DNA of 64,000 nucleotides, from assembly GCF_000172415.1 (NCBI RefSeq), contig NZ_ABLD01000004.1:372001-436000 (forward strand), written 5' to 3'. Within the stretch, counting starts at the first letter, position 1, and each line of letters opens with the position of its first letter. A program made the position numbers and the translations under genes. This document shows, piece by piece, positions 56,204 through 64,000 of this stretch. Origin of the DNA: Paraburkholderia graminis C4D1M. GTDB taxonomy: Bacteria > Pseudomonadota > Gammaproteobacteria > Burkholderiales > Burkholderiaceae. The notes beneath the pieces are model-generated. The model was given only the letters and a program-made list of their open reading frames with translations, did no database searches and had not been told where the DNA came from.

Positions 56204-57227
56204 ATGACCACGAAGGGCACGATTCTGGTAACAGGCGGCGCGGGCTTCATCGGCTCGCATACCTGCGTCGAACTGCTGAACGGTGGCTACGACGTCGTGG
56301 TAATCGACAATCTCGTGAACAGCAAGCGCGAATCGCTGCGGCGTGTCGAACAGATCACCGGCCGCACGGTCGCGTTTCATGAAGCCGACGCACGCGACGA
56401 AGCCGCACTCAACCGGATTTTCGACGCGCATCCGATCACCGGCGCGATTCACTTTGCGGCGCTGAAAGCGGTGGGCGAATCGGTCGCGAAGCCTGTCGAG
56501 TACTACAGCAACAACGTCGGCAGCCTGCTCGCGCTGCTCGGCGTGATGCGCGATCGCAACGTGAAGCAGTTCGTGTTCAGTTCGTCGGCCACGGTGTACG
56601 GCGTGCCGAAAAGCTCGCCCATCGACGAATCGTTTCCGCTGTCGGCCACCAATCCGTATGGCCAGTCGAAGCTGATCGCCGAACAGGTGCTCCGCGATCT
56701 GCAGGTCGCGGACCCGTCGTGGCGCGTCGCCACGCTGCGCTATTTCAATCCGGTCGGCGCGCACGAGAGCGGCCTGATCGGCGAAGATCCCGCAGGCATT
56801 CCGAATAACCCTGATGCCTTATGTCGCGCAGGTCGCGGTCGGCAAGCTCGGCAAGCTGCGCGTGTTCGGCGGCGATTATGAAACGCCGGACGGCACGGGC
56901 GTGCGCGATTACATTCACGTGGTCGATCTGGCGCGCGGGCACCTGGCCGCGCTGGATGCACTCGTGAAGCGCGACGCGAGCTTCGTGGTCAATCTCGGGA
57001 CTGGCCAGGGCTATAGCGTGATCGACGTCGTGAAGGCATTCGAAAAGGCGTCGGGCCGGCCCGTGCCGTATGAAATCGTCGCGCGCCGTCCGGGCGACGT
57101 GGCGTCGTGCTTTGCCGATCCGCGCGCGGCGCTGGAGGTGCTCGGCTGGCGTGCGGAGTTCGGTATCGAAAGAATGTGTGCGGACCATTGGCGGTGGCAG
57201 TCCGCGAATCCGAACGGCTTTAATTGA
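56204..57227 (+). pseudogene. galE: UDP-glucose 4-epimerase GalE, frameshifted in the middle
   Basis: GalE interconverts UDP-glucose and UDP-galactose (and often the N-acetyl forms). The N-terminal part has the NAD motif VTGGAGFIGSH and the catalytic YGQSK. After [10 protein letters not shown] the frame is lost at the CCC run 56809-56811: removing one C gives [20 protein letters not shown] and the normal C-terminal half ([32 protein letters not shown]) to the stop at 57227, 340 residues in all. As given, translation stops at 56881. It is a one-base insertion or a sequencing error. GGAG precedes the ATG. Confidence 0.88.
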
Positions 57228-57260
57228 TGCTTGAATTGCTTCGCTTACCGAGGTAATTGC

Positions 57261-57290
57261 GCGCGCCGGCTCGACCGGCGCGCTTCTTTT
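57261..57290 (+). terminator. Rho-independent terminator after galE
   Basis: A perfect 9-base stem (GCGCGCCGG with CCGGCGCGC) and 5-base loop followed by TTCTTTT, 34 bases beyond the galE stop. A 12-base imperfect duplication containing TTTTAGCGC follows at 57287-57307. Confidence 0.82.
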
Positions 57291-57312
57291 AGCGCCTGTT
57301 TTAGCGCGGCTC

Positions 57313-57528
57313 TTACCGCGGCTCTTTCACGAGCCCCATCAATCGCGCCATCACCGGCCACTTCACCAGCGCATGCGCATATGCATGCTCGGCCTGCTCG
57401 TCGACGTATTTCGACGGATCGATCTCGGGCAGCGATCGCGCGAGGCCGGCAATGTCGTTGACCGACCACCTGCGCTGCTTCGGCTCCTGCTTCGGCTCTT
57501 GCGCCGATTGCAATTCAGGCTTGTTCAC
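57313..57528 (-). CDS. bcsR: BcsR-like cellulose biosynthesis protein
   Basis: A 71-residue protein ending the bcs cluster. After a Gln/Pro/Lys-rich start with a duplicated EPKQ it has VNDIAGLARSLPEIDPSKYV and ALVKWPVMARLMGLV, which resemble the conserved core of BcsR (YhjR), a small partner of BcsQ needed for cellulose synthase assembly. The GTG at 57528 overlaps the bcsG stop (GTGA) and was preferred to a GTG at 57543. It converges with galE. Confidence 0.7.
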   Translation of the reverse strand: MNKPELQSAQEPKQEPKQRRWSVNDIAGLARSLPEIDPSKYVDEQAEHAYAHALVKWPVMARLMGLVKEPR

Positions 57529-59096
57529 TTCTCGTCCACCCACACGCCGTCCGGCGTTTTCACCACGTAACCGGTTGCCGTCTTCATCGTGACGGTGCCT
57601 TCGTTTTCGCCGACCATCTCCGTTTTCGGCAGATCGGCTGCGTACTGCGACAGCGTCACGCCCGGCTTGAACGGACTGTTCGACACCAGATTCGACAGCA
57701 GTTGCGACACCGCCAGAAAGCTCGTGGGCTGGTCGATGACCGTGGTCGGCCCGTGGCTGCCAGGAAGATTGACGAGCCGCACGCCGACCGGTCCGTGCAC
57801 GATCCGCGGCGTCGGAATCTCGCGCAGGCCCGCCACCTGGTTGGCGTCGCCGCGCAGCGCAGCGCCATGCTCAGGCACGAACACGATCACCGCACGCCGG
57901 CCCGACGCGGCGATCAGATCGGCGAGCCGGTCGAAGTCGTTCATCAGCTTGTTGACTCGCGCCGGATACGACTCGATGCTGGTCTGTCTCACGCCCGGCA
58001 ACTGGTTGCCGTCGTGCAGGCTGATCGTGTTGTAGTACAGCGCGACCGGCCCTGCCGTCTGCTGCCGTTGCGCGAACCACTTCGCGAGCACGCCGTAGTC
58101 GTCGTGAATCGCGGAGCCGTCGAACGCATGCATCGCAACCGGCACGTCGGCGCTCGAGATCATCGGCACATTCGGCACGCCGACGTTGTCCTTGATGATC
58201 TGCAGGAAGTTGTCGAAGTGTCCGTCGTGATTCAGGATGGTCTGCGGCGCGAAGCCGGCCTGCGCCAGTTGCGAGAACAGATAGCACTGCTGCGCCGCGG
58301 GCTTGTACAGGTCGGCATGCGCCTCCTGCCCGCAGCTTGCGCGCAACACGCGGATCGCCGCCGGGCCGCTATAACTTGCCGCGGTGCTGAAGTTCGTGAA
58401 CAGATAGTCGAAGTGGCTCAACATCGGGTTGTTGCGCGCCTTCGATACATCGAGGTCATCCCATGAAAGCGAGCACACGTGCAGCACGATCACGTCGAAC
58501 TGCTGGTTCGGATCGCTCGTGAGATGGGCCATGCTCACCTGACGTTGCGATTCGCCGGCACGGAACGCGGCCAGCGCCGCCGTATGGTCAAGCGGCGCGC
58601 CGGGCTGCGCGACGCCGCCATCCTTTGCACCCGTGCGCAGCGTGGCGGCCGCCTGAATCGTGGCGAGCGCATTGGTGCTCGCCTGCCAGACCGGCAATGC
58701 CACGAGCGCGATGATGACGAAGCTCGTCACGCGCAACCAGCGGTTCACCACCACATACGCGACTATCGCGCAGCAGGCGGCGAACAAAGCCGCGGGCGGA
58801 ACGAAGCGTTGCGCGAGCTCCATCCAGTAACCGAAGCTGAACGACTCGAGATTGCCGAACTCCTCCACGAGCCGCGCGAACGGCGGAATCGCGGCTTCGT
58901 GATACATCAGTACGATGCCGACGGCCAGCGCGATCACCGCGCGCAACACGCGCAGCAGACGGTTGCGCAATGCGCCCGTCGCGGCGAGCGCCAGCGCGAA
59001 AGCGATGTTCGCGAGCCACAGCGGATGCAGATGGCCTGTGCTGAACAGATACAGCTTCAGCAGGAAATACAGGTTCCAGACACTCATTCGATCCAA
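57525..59096 (-). CDS. bcsG: Cellulose biosynthesis protein BcsG (phosphoethanolamine transferase)
   Basis: BcsG attaches phosphoethanolamine from membrane lipid to nascent cellulose in the periplasm. The 523-residue protein has an N-terminal membrane region with about four to five helices (to residue 140) and a periplasmic alkaline-phosphatase-like domain. The likely catalytic serine lies in AASYSGPAAIRVLRASCGQ (about 240-258), with DVIVLHVCSLSWDD before it and VFVPEHGAAL later for metal binding. Its presence predicts modified cellulose. It lies 46 bases after bcsA and overlaps bcsR by four bases. Confidence 0.93.
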   Translation of the reverse strand: MDRMSVWNLYFLLKLYLFSTGHLHPLWLANIAFALALAATGALRNRLLRVLRAVIALAVGIVLMYHEAAIPPFARLVEEFGNLESFSFGYWMELAQRFVPPAALFAACCAIVAYVVVNRWLRVTSFVIIALVALPVWQASTNALATIQAAATLRTGAKDGGVAQPGAPLDHTAALAAFRAGESQRQVSMAHLTSDPNQQFDVIVLHVCSLSWDDLDVSKARNNPMLSHFDYLFTNFSTAASYSGPAAIRVLRASCGQEAHADLYKPAAQQCYLFSQLAQAGFAPQTILNHDGHFDNFLQIIKDNVGVPNVPMISSADVPVAMHAFDGSAIHDDYGVLAKWFAQRQQTAGPVALYYNTISLHDGNQLPGVRQTSIESYPARVNKLMNDFDRLADLIAASGRRAVIVFVPEHGAALRGDANQVAGLREIPTPRIVHGPVGVRLVNLPGSHGPTTVIDQPTSFLAVSQLLSNLVSNSPFKPGVTLSQYAADLPKTEMVGENEGTVTMKTATGYVVKTPDGVWVDEK

Positions 59097-59142
59097 CCTC
59101 AGATTCCGGCGCCTCGCGCCGGCGGTTCAATAGCTCAATGCT

Positions 59143-61710
59143 TCAATAGCGGCTTTCGTCCAGCGCAAACACCGCGCGCAGTTTCTGCGACAGGCCTTGC
59201 AGCAGGCGCGAATAACCTTCGGCGCCCATCAGCACCACTTCGGCGAGCCCGCGCAACGGCGCATCTTCCTCGGTGCGCGCTTCGTCGGCGGCGGCGATCC
59301 ATGCGTCCGCGCGGCCGAACGTGCATTGCACGAGCTGGCGTTCCTGCTCGAGCGTCAACTCGTCGAACTGCACGCCGAGATGCTGGCCGGCCGCCCGCAC
59401 CACGTGGACCGGAAAGGCAAACTGCCGGTCGCCGCGGCTCACGCACACCTGCAGCCAGTCGCCTTCAGCGAGCGGCAGGCCGGGCGCGACGTGAAGCCCG
59501 AGGCCGCCCGTCGAGTAGTCGCTCGTCATGCACGCGACCGTGGTGCCGTCGCTGAGCAAGAGCGTGGCCGGCATGCTCATCGGCACGCGGTGGCTGCCGC
59601 GAATCTGCTTCGCCTCACGCGCGACGCTCACGGCCGCGCCGAGCATCACGAGGTTGTAGGCGGTCCAGAACACGTTCATGAGTACAGTGGCGAACTCCTC
59701 GCCGACACCGAACACGATGCGGTACACGCCCGCGAGCATCGCCACCACGTTCAGCACCAGCAGCACGATGTAGGGCTTCGACACGGACCAGTCGAGATAG
59801 CCCTCGTCCATGCGGCCGCCCTTGTCCGTCACGTTGAACTTGCCGTGCTTCGGGCTGAAGAACGCGAGCGTGGTCGGCACCGCGATGTACCACGCGAGCA
59901 CCGATTCGTAGACTTCCGCCCAGAACGAGCGTCGATAGCGGCCTTGCAGCCGCGAGTTCGCGATGCTCGACAACATGATGTACGGCAACACGAATCCGGC
60001 GATCGTCGTCGCCGATGCGTTGATCACGTACATGCCGAAGAACAGGAACGCCATCGGCATCGTCAGGAAGATGAGACGCGGCACGCCATAGAAGAAGTGC
60101 AGCATCGCGTTGCCGTAGCAGATGCGCTGGAACAGGTTCAGGCCGCGCCCGAAAAACGGATTGTCGATGCGGAAAATCTGCGCCATGCCGCGAGCCCAAC
60201 GGGTGCGCTGCTTGATATGGCCGGCGAGGCTTTCGGTGGCGAGACCCGCGGCCTGCACGTATGGCAGATACGCTGTCGTATAGCCGCGCCGATGCAGCTT
60301 GAGCGCCGTATGCGCATCTTCGGTGACGGTCTCGACGGCGACGCCACCCACTTCTTCCAGCGGCGCACGCTTGATGACGGCGCACGAGCCGCAGAAGAAC
60401 GTCGCGTTCCACAGATCGTTGCCCGACTGCACGAGCCCGTAAAACAGCTCGCCTTCGTTCGGCACGCGGCGGAACGTATTGAGGTTGCGTTCGAACGGAT
60501 CGGGCGAAAAGAAGTGATGCGGCGTTTGCACCATCGCGCACAGCGGATCGCGCAGGAAGGTGCCCATCGTCGTTTGCAGAAACGACCGGCTCGGCACGTG
60601 GTCGCAATCGAAAATGGCGATGTAGTCGCCGCTCGTCTTCGCAAGCGCACGGTTGATATTGCCCGCCTTCGCATGCAGATTGTCGGTGCGCGTCAGATAG
60701 CGAATGCCCGCCTCGCGCGCGAATGCTTCGAACTCGGGACGCTTGCCGTCGTCGAGCAGATAGATGTGCAGGCGGTCTTCGGGCCAGTCGATACCCTGCG
60801 CCGCGAGAATGGTCGGCTTCACGACCGCGAGCGGCTCGTTATAAGTCGGAATGTAGACGTCGACGCTGGGCCAGCGCGAACGGTCGTCGGGCAGCGGCGA
60901 CACTTTCCGTTCGAGCGGCCAGGCCGTCTGCACGAAACCGAGCAGCAGCACGAGCCACGTGTACGCCTCGGCACCGAACAACGCGTAACCGACGATCGCT
61001 TCGCTCGGGCCGTGAAAGTCGAGCGTCTGCGTCGCGCGCCACCAGACGTAGCGCAGCATCGCGAGCAACGACAACGACGCGAGCAGCAGCACCGGAAGAC
61101 GGCCCGGCAGACGGCGGATCAGCAAAGCGAGCGCGATGGTCAGGCCGAAAAACACGTACTGGTTCACGCCGGCCAGCGGCGATGTGCCGACCAGCGCCCA
61201 CAGCACGGCGCCGAGCGCCGCCAGCATCAACATCAGCCAGCGGATGCGGCCCGCGCGCGTCGCGCCCGCTTCCAGCGAAGTGCCCCAGCGCTGCCACGGC
61301 AGTCTCGCCAGTTGGCGGTCGAGCGCGCCGACTGCGCCGCGCCATAAGCGGTAGATGGGCAGCACGCCATAGCGTCCGAGCCAGACCAGGCCGCGCCCGA
61401 TCTTCGGGGCAATGGAGAGCCGCAGCGGCCGCGGCCGCACGAACACGCGCCACAGCCAGGCGCGCAACGGCGCGGGACGCACGACATCGAAGCGAGCCGC
61501 GAGGAACGCCACCGACACGCGCGCGAGCCACAACGGCAGATCGCGCCGGCCCTCGGCGGGCGGCCGGAAAAAGAGCCGCACCCACCATTCGAGCCGGCCG
61601 CCGCCGCTCACGCCGAGACGGCGCGCGAGCCAGTCGCCCGCACGCAAGCGCAACGGCCGCGCCGCAGGACGGGCGTCGCCGAAGGACCGGTTTGGCTGTG
61701 GCGTCGTCAT
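59143..61710 (-). CDS. bcsA: Cellulose synthase catalytic subunit (UDP-forming)
   Basis: BcsA polymerises UDP-glucose into beta-1,4-glucan and threads it across the inner membrane. The 855-residue protein has a long N-terminal region, then VDVYIPTYNEPL and LLDDGKRPEFEAF (Asp320-Asp321), the metal motif FDCDH (368-371), the catalytic TED (463-465) and QRTRW (501-505), all GT2 synthase signatures. A C-terminal PilZ domain for cyclic-di-GMP is marked by RGSHR and DYSTGGLG. MTTPQPNRSFGD is the start, one base after the bcsQ stop; the frame is open further upstream into bcsQ. Confidence 0.96.
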   Translation of the reverse strand: MTTPQPNRSFGDARPAARPLRLRAGDWLARRLGVSGGGRLEWWVRLFFRPPAEGRRDLPLWLARVSVAFLAARFDVVRPAPLRAWLWRVFVRPRPLRLSIAPKIGRGLVWLGRYGVLPIYRLWRGAVGALDRQLARLPWQRWGTSLEAGATRAGRIRWLMLMLAALGAVLWALVGTSPLAGVNQYVFFGLTIALALLIRRLPGRLPVLLLASLSLLAMLRYVWWRATQTLDFHGPSEAIVGYALFGAEAYTWLVLLLGFVQTAWPLERKVSPLPDDRSRWPSVDVYIPTYNEPLAVVKPTILAAQGIDWPEDRLHIYLLDDGKRPEFEAFAREAGIRYLTRTDNLHAKAGNINRALAKTSGDYIAIFDCDHVPSRSFLQTTMGTFLRDPLCAMVQTPHHFFSPDPFERNLNTFRRVPNEGELFYGLVQSGNDLWNATFFCGSCAVIKRAPLEEVGGVAVETVTEDAHTALKLHRRGYTTAYLPYVQAAGLATESLAGHIKQRTRWARGMAQIFRIDNPFFGRGLNLFQRICYGNAMLHFFYGVPRLIFLTMPMAFLFFGMYVINASATTIAGFVLPYIMLSSIANSRLQGRYRRSFWAEVYESVLAWYIAVPTTLAFFSPKHGKFNVTDKGGRMDEGYLDWSVSKPYIVLLVLNVVAMLAGVYRIVFGVGEEFATVLMNVFWTAYNLVMLGAAVSVAREAKQIRGSHRVPMSMPATLLLSDGTTVACMTSDYSTGGLGLHVAPGLPLAEGDWLQVCVSRGDRQFAFPVHVVRAAGQHLGVQFDELTLEQERQLVQCTFGRADAWIAAADEARTEEDAPLRGLAEVVLMGAEGYSRLLQGLSQKLRAVFALDESRY

Positions 61711-61711
61711 G

Positions 61712-62491
61712 TCAACGAGGCTCCGAAGCCCGCGATGGCTCGGCGAGCGGCGCGAGCCATTCGTCGACCGCGCTTGCGAGTCCTTGCAGGTCGTGCGAGG
61801 TCTGCGAATACGGCGCATCGTCGAAAAGCCATGAACCGCGCGCGAATGCTTCGGGCAGCGCGGCGTCGGCATGCAGACGGATGACCGGCGCGGCGCCGGG
61901 ACCGAGCGCGGCGGACAGCATGGAGAGCGCGTCGCGCTGCATCTCGCGCGCCGGATTCAGGCGGTTCAGCACAAAGAGCGACTCGTTACGCGCCGCCCGC
62001 AATTGCGGCAGATGGCGTGCGAGCGTCGCGAGCGGACCGGGCTCGGGCGGTGTCACGCAGACGATCAGATCGGCGCAGTAGAGCGCCTGCGCCGCCTGCA
62101 CCGACGGATAACGCGGCGTGTCGATCAGCACGACGCCTTGCGCGGGCAGGTCGATGCCCGCGAGCGAGGTCGCGAGCCACGCGGGTTCGTCGGCGAGCAG
62201 TTGGCTGATCGACACGAGGCTGGAAAGCGGCACGTCGCCGTGCGGGACAAACAGCACGCCGTCGTCATTGCGCCATGTATGCGCGTGCCAGGGCGCGCCG
62301 CTCGCGATGGCCGCGCCGATTCCGTCGGCGGGCAACTCGTCGAGCCCGAGGTGCGGACCAAGCAGGTTTTGCGGATCGAAATCGACGGCGACGACGGGGC
62401 GGCCGCGGCGCGCGAGCAGCACCGCGAGCGCCGCGGTTAGCGTGGTTCGTCCGGCGCCGCCCGCCGTGGAAAGAATCGCGATGGTTTTCAT
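61712..62491 (-). CDS. bcsQ: Cellulose biosynthesis protein BcsQ (MinD/ParA-like ATPase)
   Basis: A 259-residue MinD-like protein that helps place and assemble the cellulose synthase. The N-terminus IAILSTAGGAGRTTLTAALA is a P-loop in which both usual lysines are replaced (Ala and Arg), fitting the atypical P-loop of the BcsQ family. VVAVDFDPQNLLGPHLG and VVLIDTPRYPSVQAA are the other nucleotide-binding strands. Its start overlaps bcsF by four bases and its end abuts bcsA. Confidence 0.9.
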   Translation of the reverse strand: MKTIAILSTAGGAGRTTLTAALAVLLARRGRPVVAVDFDPQNLLGPHLGLDELPADGIGAAIASGAPWHAHTWRNDDGVLFVPHGDVPLSSLVSISQLLADEPAWLATSLAGIDLPAQGVVLIDTPRYPSVQAAQALYCADLIVCVTPPEPGPLATLARHLPQLRAARNESLFVLNRLNPAREMQRDALSMLSAALGPGAAPVIRLHADAALPEAFARGSWLFDDAPYSQTSHDLQGLASAVDEWLAPLAEPSRASEPR

Positions 62492-62727
62492 GAGGCGGAC
62501 GACGCTCCAGACGCGCGTTCTTCTTCAGCGGCCGGCGCGGCGACGGCTTGCGGCACGAGACGGCCCTTCAGCACGAGCGCGGCGGCATCGAACGGAACTT
62601 CATGCCGCGGATCGAAGCGGCGCGTGGCGCGCATGCCGGAACGTCGGCGAAAGTGCTGCCAGACGATCCACAGCGGAATCCCGCCGATCATGCCGATGCC
62701 GAAGCAGGTGAGGAAAAACAATGTCAT
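62488..62727 (-). CDS. bcsF: BcsF-like small membrane protein
   Basis: A 79-residue protein with one N-terminal transmembrane helix (LFFLTCFGIGMIGGIPLWIV) followed by a basic segment (HFRRRSGMRATRRFDPRH) and an Ala/Glu-rich tail. Size, topology and position between bcsE and bcsQ match BcsF (YhjT), which anchors BcsE at the membrane. It overlaps bcsE and bcsQ by four bases on either side. Sequence similarity to E. coli BcsF cannot be judged by eye, so the name is partly positional. Confidence 0.6.
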   Translation of the reverse strand: MTLFFLTCFGIGMIGGIPLWIVWQHFRRRSGMRATRRFDPRHEVPFDAAALVLKGRLVPQAVAAPAAEEERASGASSAS

Positions 62728-64000
62728 AAGGCCTCCTGCTTGCGCAGTGGCATGGCGGCCGGCTCGGCGCGGCGGCGACGTGGGAGTTGCGCGGCGGCGT
62801 GTTCCGTGGCGGCGTCGGGTTGCGGCGCGTGGTTGGCTTCGTCGGAAGGCAGGCTGTGTGAGTTGACGGCGCTGGCGGACGGGGCTTGCGCGATGTGTTC
62901 AGTCACGCCCGGTGTCGTGGCTTCTGCCGCGGTTTCTTGCCGGCTTTCTGTCGGGGTTTCCACCGGGCGTTGCGATGCATCCTGCGCAACAGCAACAGCC
63001 ACAGCACCAAACAGATCGCTAAAGTCGACATTCGGCACGCGGCGCTCCTCGATGCGCAGCCGCTCGATCTCCGGCAACAACTGCTCGCCGGCGATCAGTT
63101 GCCTGCTTTGCGCGAGCGACTCGACCGGCACCTGAAAAATGCGCGCCAGCGATCCCTGCGCATCAGCCAGCCGGCAAGCGAACAGGAACACATAGAGATA
63201 CGCGCCGTCGGCGGTGAATACATCGCCATTGCGCACCGGCCGACACTGCCGCAGCGCGTCCGCATGCGCGACTTCCGGCTTCAGCAGCAGCTTGACCAGC
63301 ACATGCGGCAGGTTCAACGACAAGCCACGCCCGAGCACATTGCTCACATGATCGGTGAAGCGCGCCACGGGCAAATAGCCGCAGACGGCATCGCTCAGCG
63401 CAGCGGCGAGCGCGGCGCGGTAATCGGCGGCGACCGGGCGCGCGTTGAGCTGCCCTCTTAACGACTGCATCAGCGACTGCATCCGCGAAAACGGCACGTC
63501 GCGTCCGATCACGAGGTTCGCGCCGAGATTCAGCACGAGCAACTCGAACTGATGACGCAGCACCTGGCCGCGTTCGACCAGCACGATCTTTAGCGCGCGC
63601 CCGCACGTCCGGCGCAGCGTGTGGATGGTCTCGCACAGCGTCTCGAGCTGATCGCCGCCGCTGTAGTCGAGCACGACGCTCGCCGCGCGCGCGCCAAGGC
63701 TCGCCTTGAGCGCCGCCTGCAAACCGTCGACGATCTCCCACTCGGCAGGCACCCACGGTTCATCGCCGACGGCTTTGCGCGTCGCGATCACGCGCATTTC
63801 GTCACGTGCGATGCGTGCGTCGGCACGGCGGCAGGCTTCGGTTTCCTCGGGCGCGACCATCAGGCGGCCGGCGTTCGTGAAGCGCAACGCACGCACTTCG
63901 CCCGCGGCGAGCGCCGCGCGGCTGCGCCAGAAATCGACATGCCACAACAGTTCGCCGTGAGTCGGCTGCAATCGCGCGACGCCCTGGCAACTGGTGTGGA
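62724..64000 (-). CDS. bcsE: Cellulose biosynthesis c-di-GMP-binding protein BcsE, 5' end outside window
   Basis: The last 425 or so residues of BcsE; the frame stays open to the window end (..SCQGVARLQPTHGELLWHVDF), so the start lies beyond 64000. BcsE binds cyclic-di-GMP and boosts cellulose synthesis. The region contains SVVLDYSGGDQLETL, LVLNLGANLVIGRDVPFSRM and the ligand-binding RxxD-type motif RNGD in PVRNGDVFTADGAYLYVFLF. A C-terminal tail of about 100 residues is low in complexity and probably disordered. It overlaps bcsF by four bases. Confidence 0.88.
   Translation of the reverse strand, partial: HTSCQGVARLQPTHGELLWHVDFWRSRAALAAGEVRALRFTNAGRLMVAPEETEACRRADARIARDEMRVIATRKAVGDEPWVPAEWEIVDGLQAALKASLGARAASVVLDYSGGDQLETLCETIHTLRRTCGRALKIVLVERGQVLRHQFELLVLNLGANLVIGRDVPFSRMQSLMQSLRGQLNARPVAADYRAALAAALSDAVCGYLPVARFTDHVSNVLGRGLSLNLPHVLVKLLLKPEVAHADALRQCRPVRNGDVFTADGAYLYVFLFACRLADAQGSLARIFQVPVESLAQSRQLIAGEQLLPEIERLRIEERRVPNVDFSDLFGAVAVAVAQDASQRPVETPTESRQETAAEATTPGVTEHIAQAPSASAVNSHSLPSDEANHAPQPDAATEHAAAQLPRRRRAEPAAMPLRKQEAL

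Noticed and set aside
59197..61347. Plus-strand open frame of 716 codons
   Set aside because: It is antisense to bcsA, and its His/Arg-rich product has no recognisable features.

Overview
The window is a high-GC chromosomal segment from a Burkholderiaceae bacterium, most likely Paraburkholderia or Caballeronia. The evidence is family content: DUF2486 beside holC, the cbiX/cobA/cysNDH/DUF934/cysI/cysB cluster, DUF2844-DUF3443 pairs, a Kdo hydroxylase between waaC and waaA, and a beta-proteobacterial bcs cluster. I see no rRNA, tRNA, insertion sequence, prophage or CRISPR array, so it reads as core chromosome with some accessory blocks.

Layout. 1-5.5 kb: end of an EVE-domain gene, a SIMPL-domain protein, lgt, a LysR regulator divergent from ilvD, and a small cytochrome c. 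5.6-11 kb: DUF2486, holC and pepA on the minus strand, divergent from lptF-lptG. 11-20.1 kb: siroheme and assimilatory sulfate reduction genes (cbiX; cobA, cysN, cysD, cysH, DUF934, cysI), the cysB regulator and an orphan ABC binding protein. 20.5-27.5 kb: a LacI-controlled sugar ABC transport and catabolic operon with a perfect palindromic operator. 27.7-29.7 kb: a Pcm-like methyltransferase, a rhodanese and an alpha/beta hydrolase. 29.9-34.1 kb: two tandem DUF2844-DUF3443 modules. 34.7-47.5 kb: urea ABC transporter urtABCDE, then ureD, an orphan amino-acid-type binding protein and ureABCEFG. 47.6-57.2 kb: LPS genes (waaA, Kdo hydroxylase, waaC, phosphomannomutase) and a surface-glycan cluster (flippase, two glycosyltransferases, galE). 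57.3-64 kb: a cellulose cluster transcribed bcsE-F-Q-A-G-R on the minus strand and cut by the window end.

How the genes work together. The urt/ure block captures external urea and hydrolyses it to ammonia. Two good sigma-54 (-24/-12) promoter matches precede urtA and the ureD/ureA spacer, and the second has two NtrC-like sites upstream, so nitrogen-limitation control is likely. CobA and CbiX supply siroheme for CysI, while CysDN and CysH deliver sulfite. The surface-glycan genes and bcs genes build the envelope and matrix.

Most interesting observations. Both DUF3443 lipoproteins contain the paired DTGS and DSG(T/S) motifs, a flap-like segment and other landmarks of pepsin-type aspartic proteases. 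Each is preceded by a secreted DUF2844 protein, and one copy carries a roughly 130-residue Pro-Thr stalk encoded by a hexanucleotide repeat. cysN and galE each carry a one-base frameshift that may be real or a sequencing error. Several gene spacers contain short tandem duplications, one of which duplicates a Shine-Dalgarno sequence.
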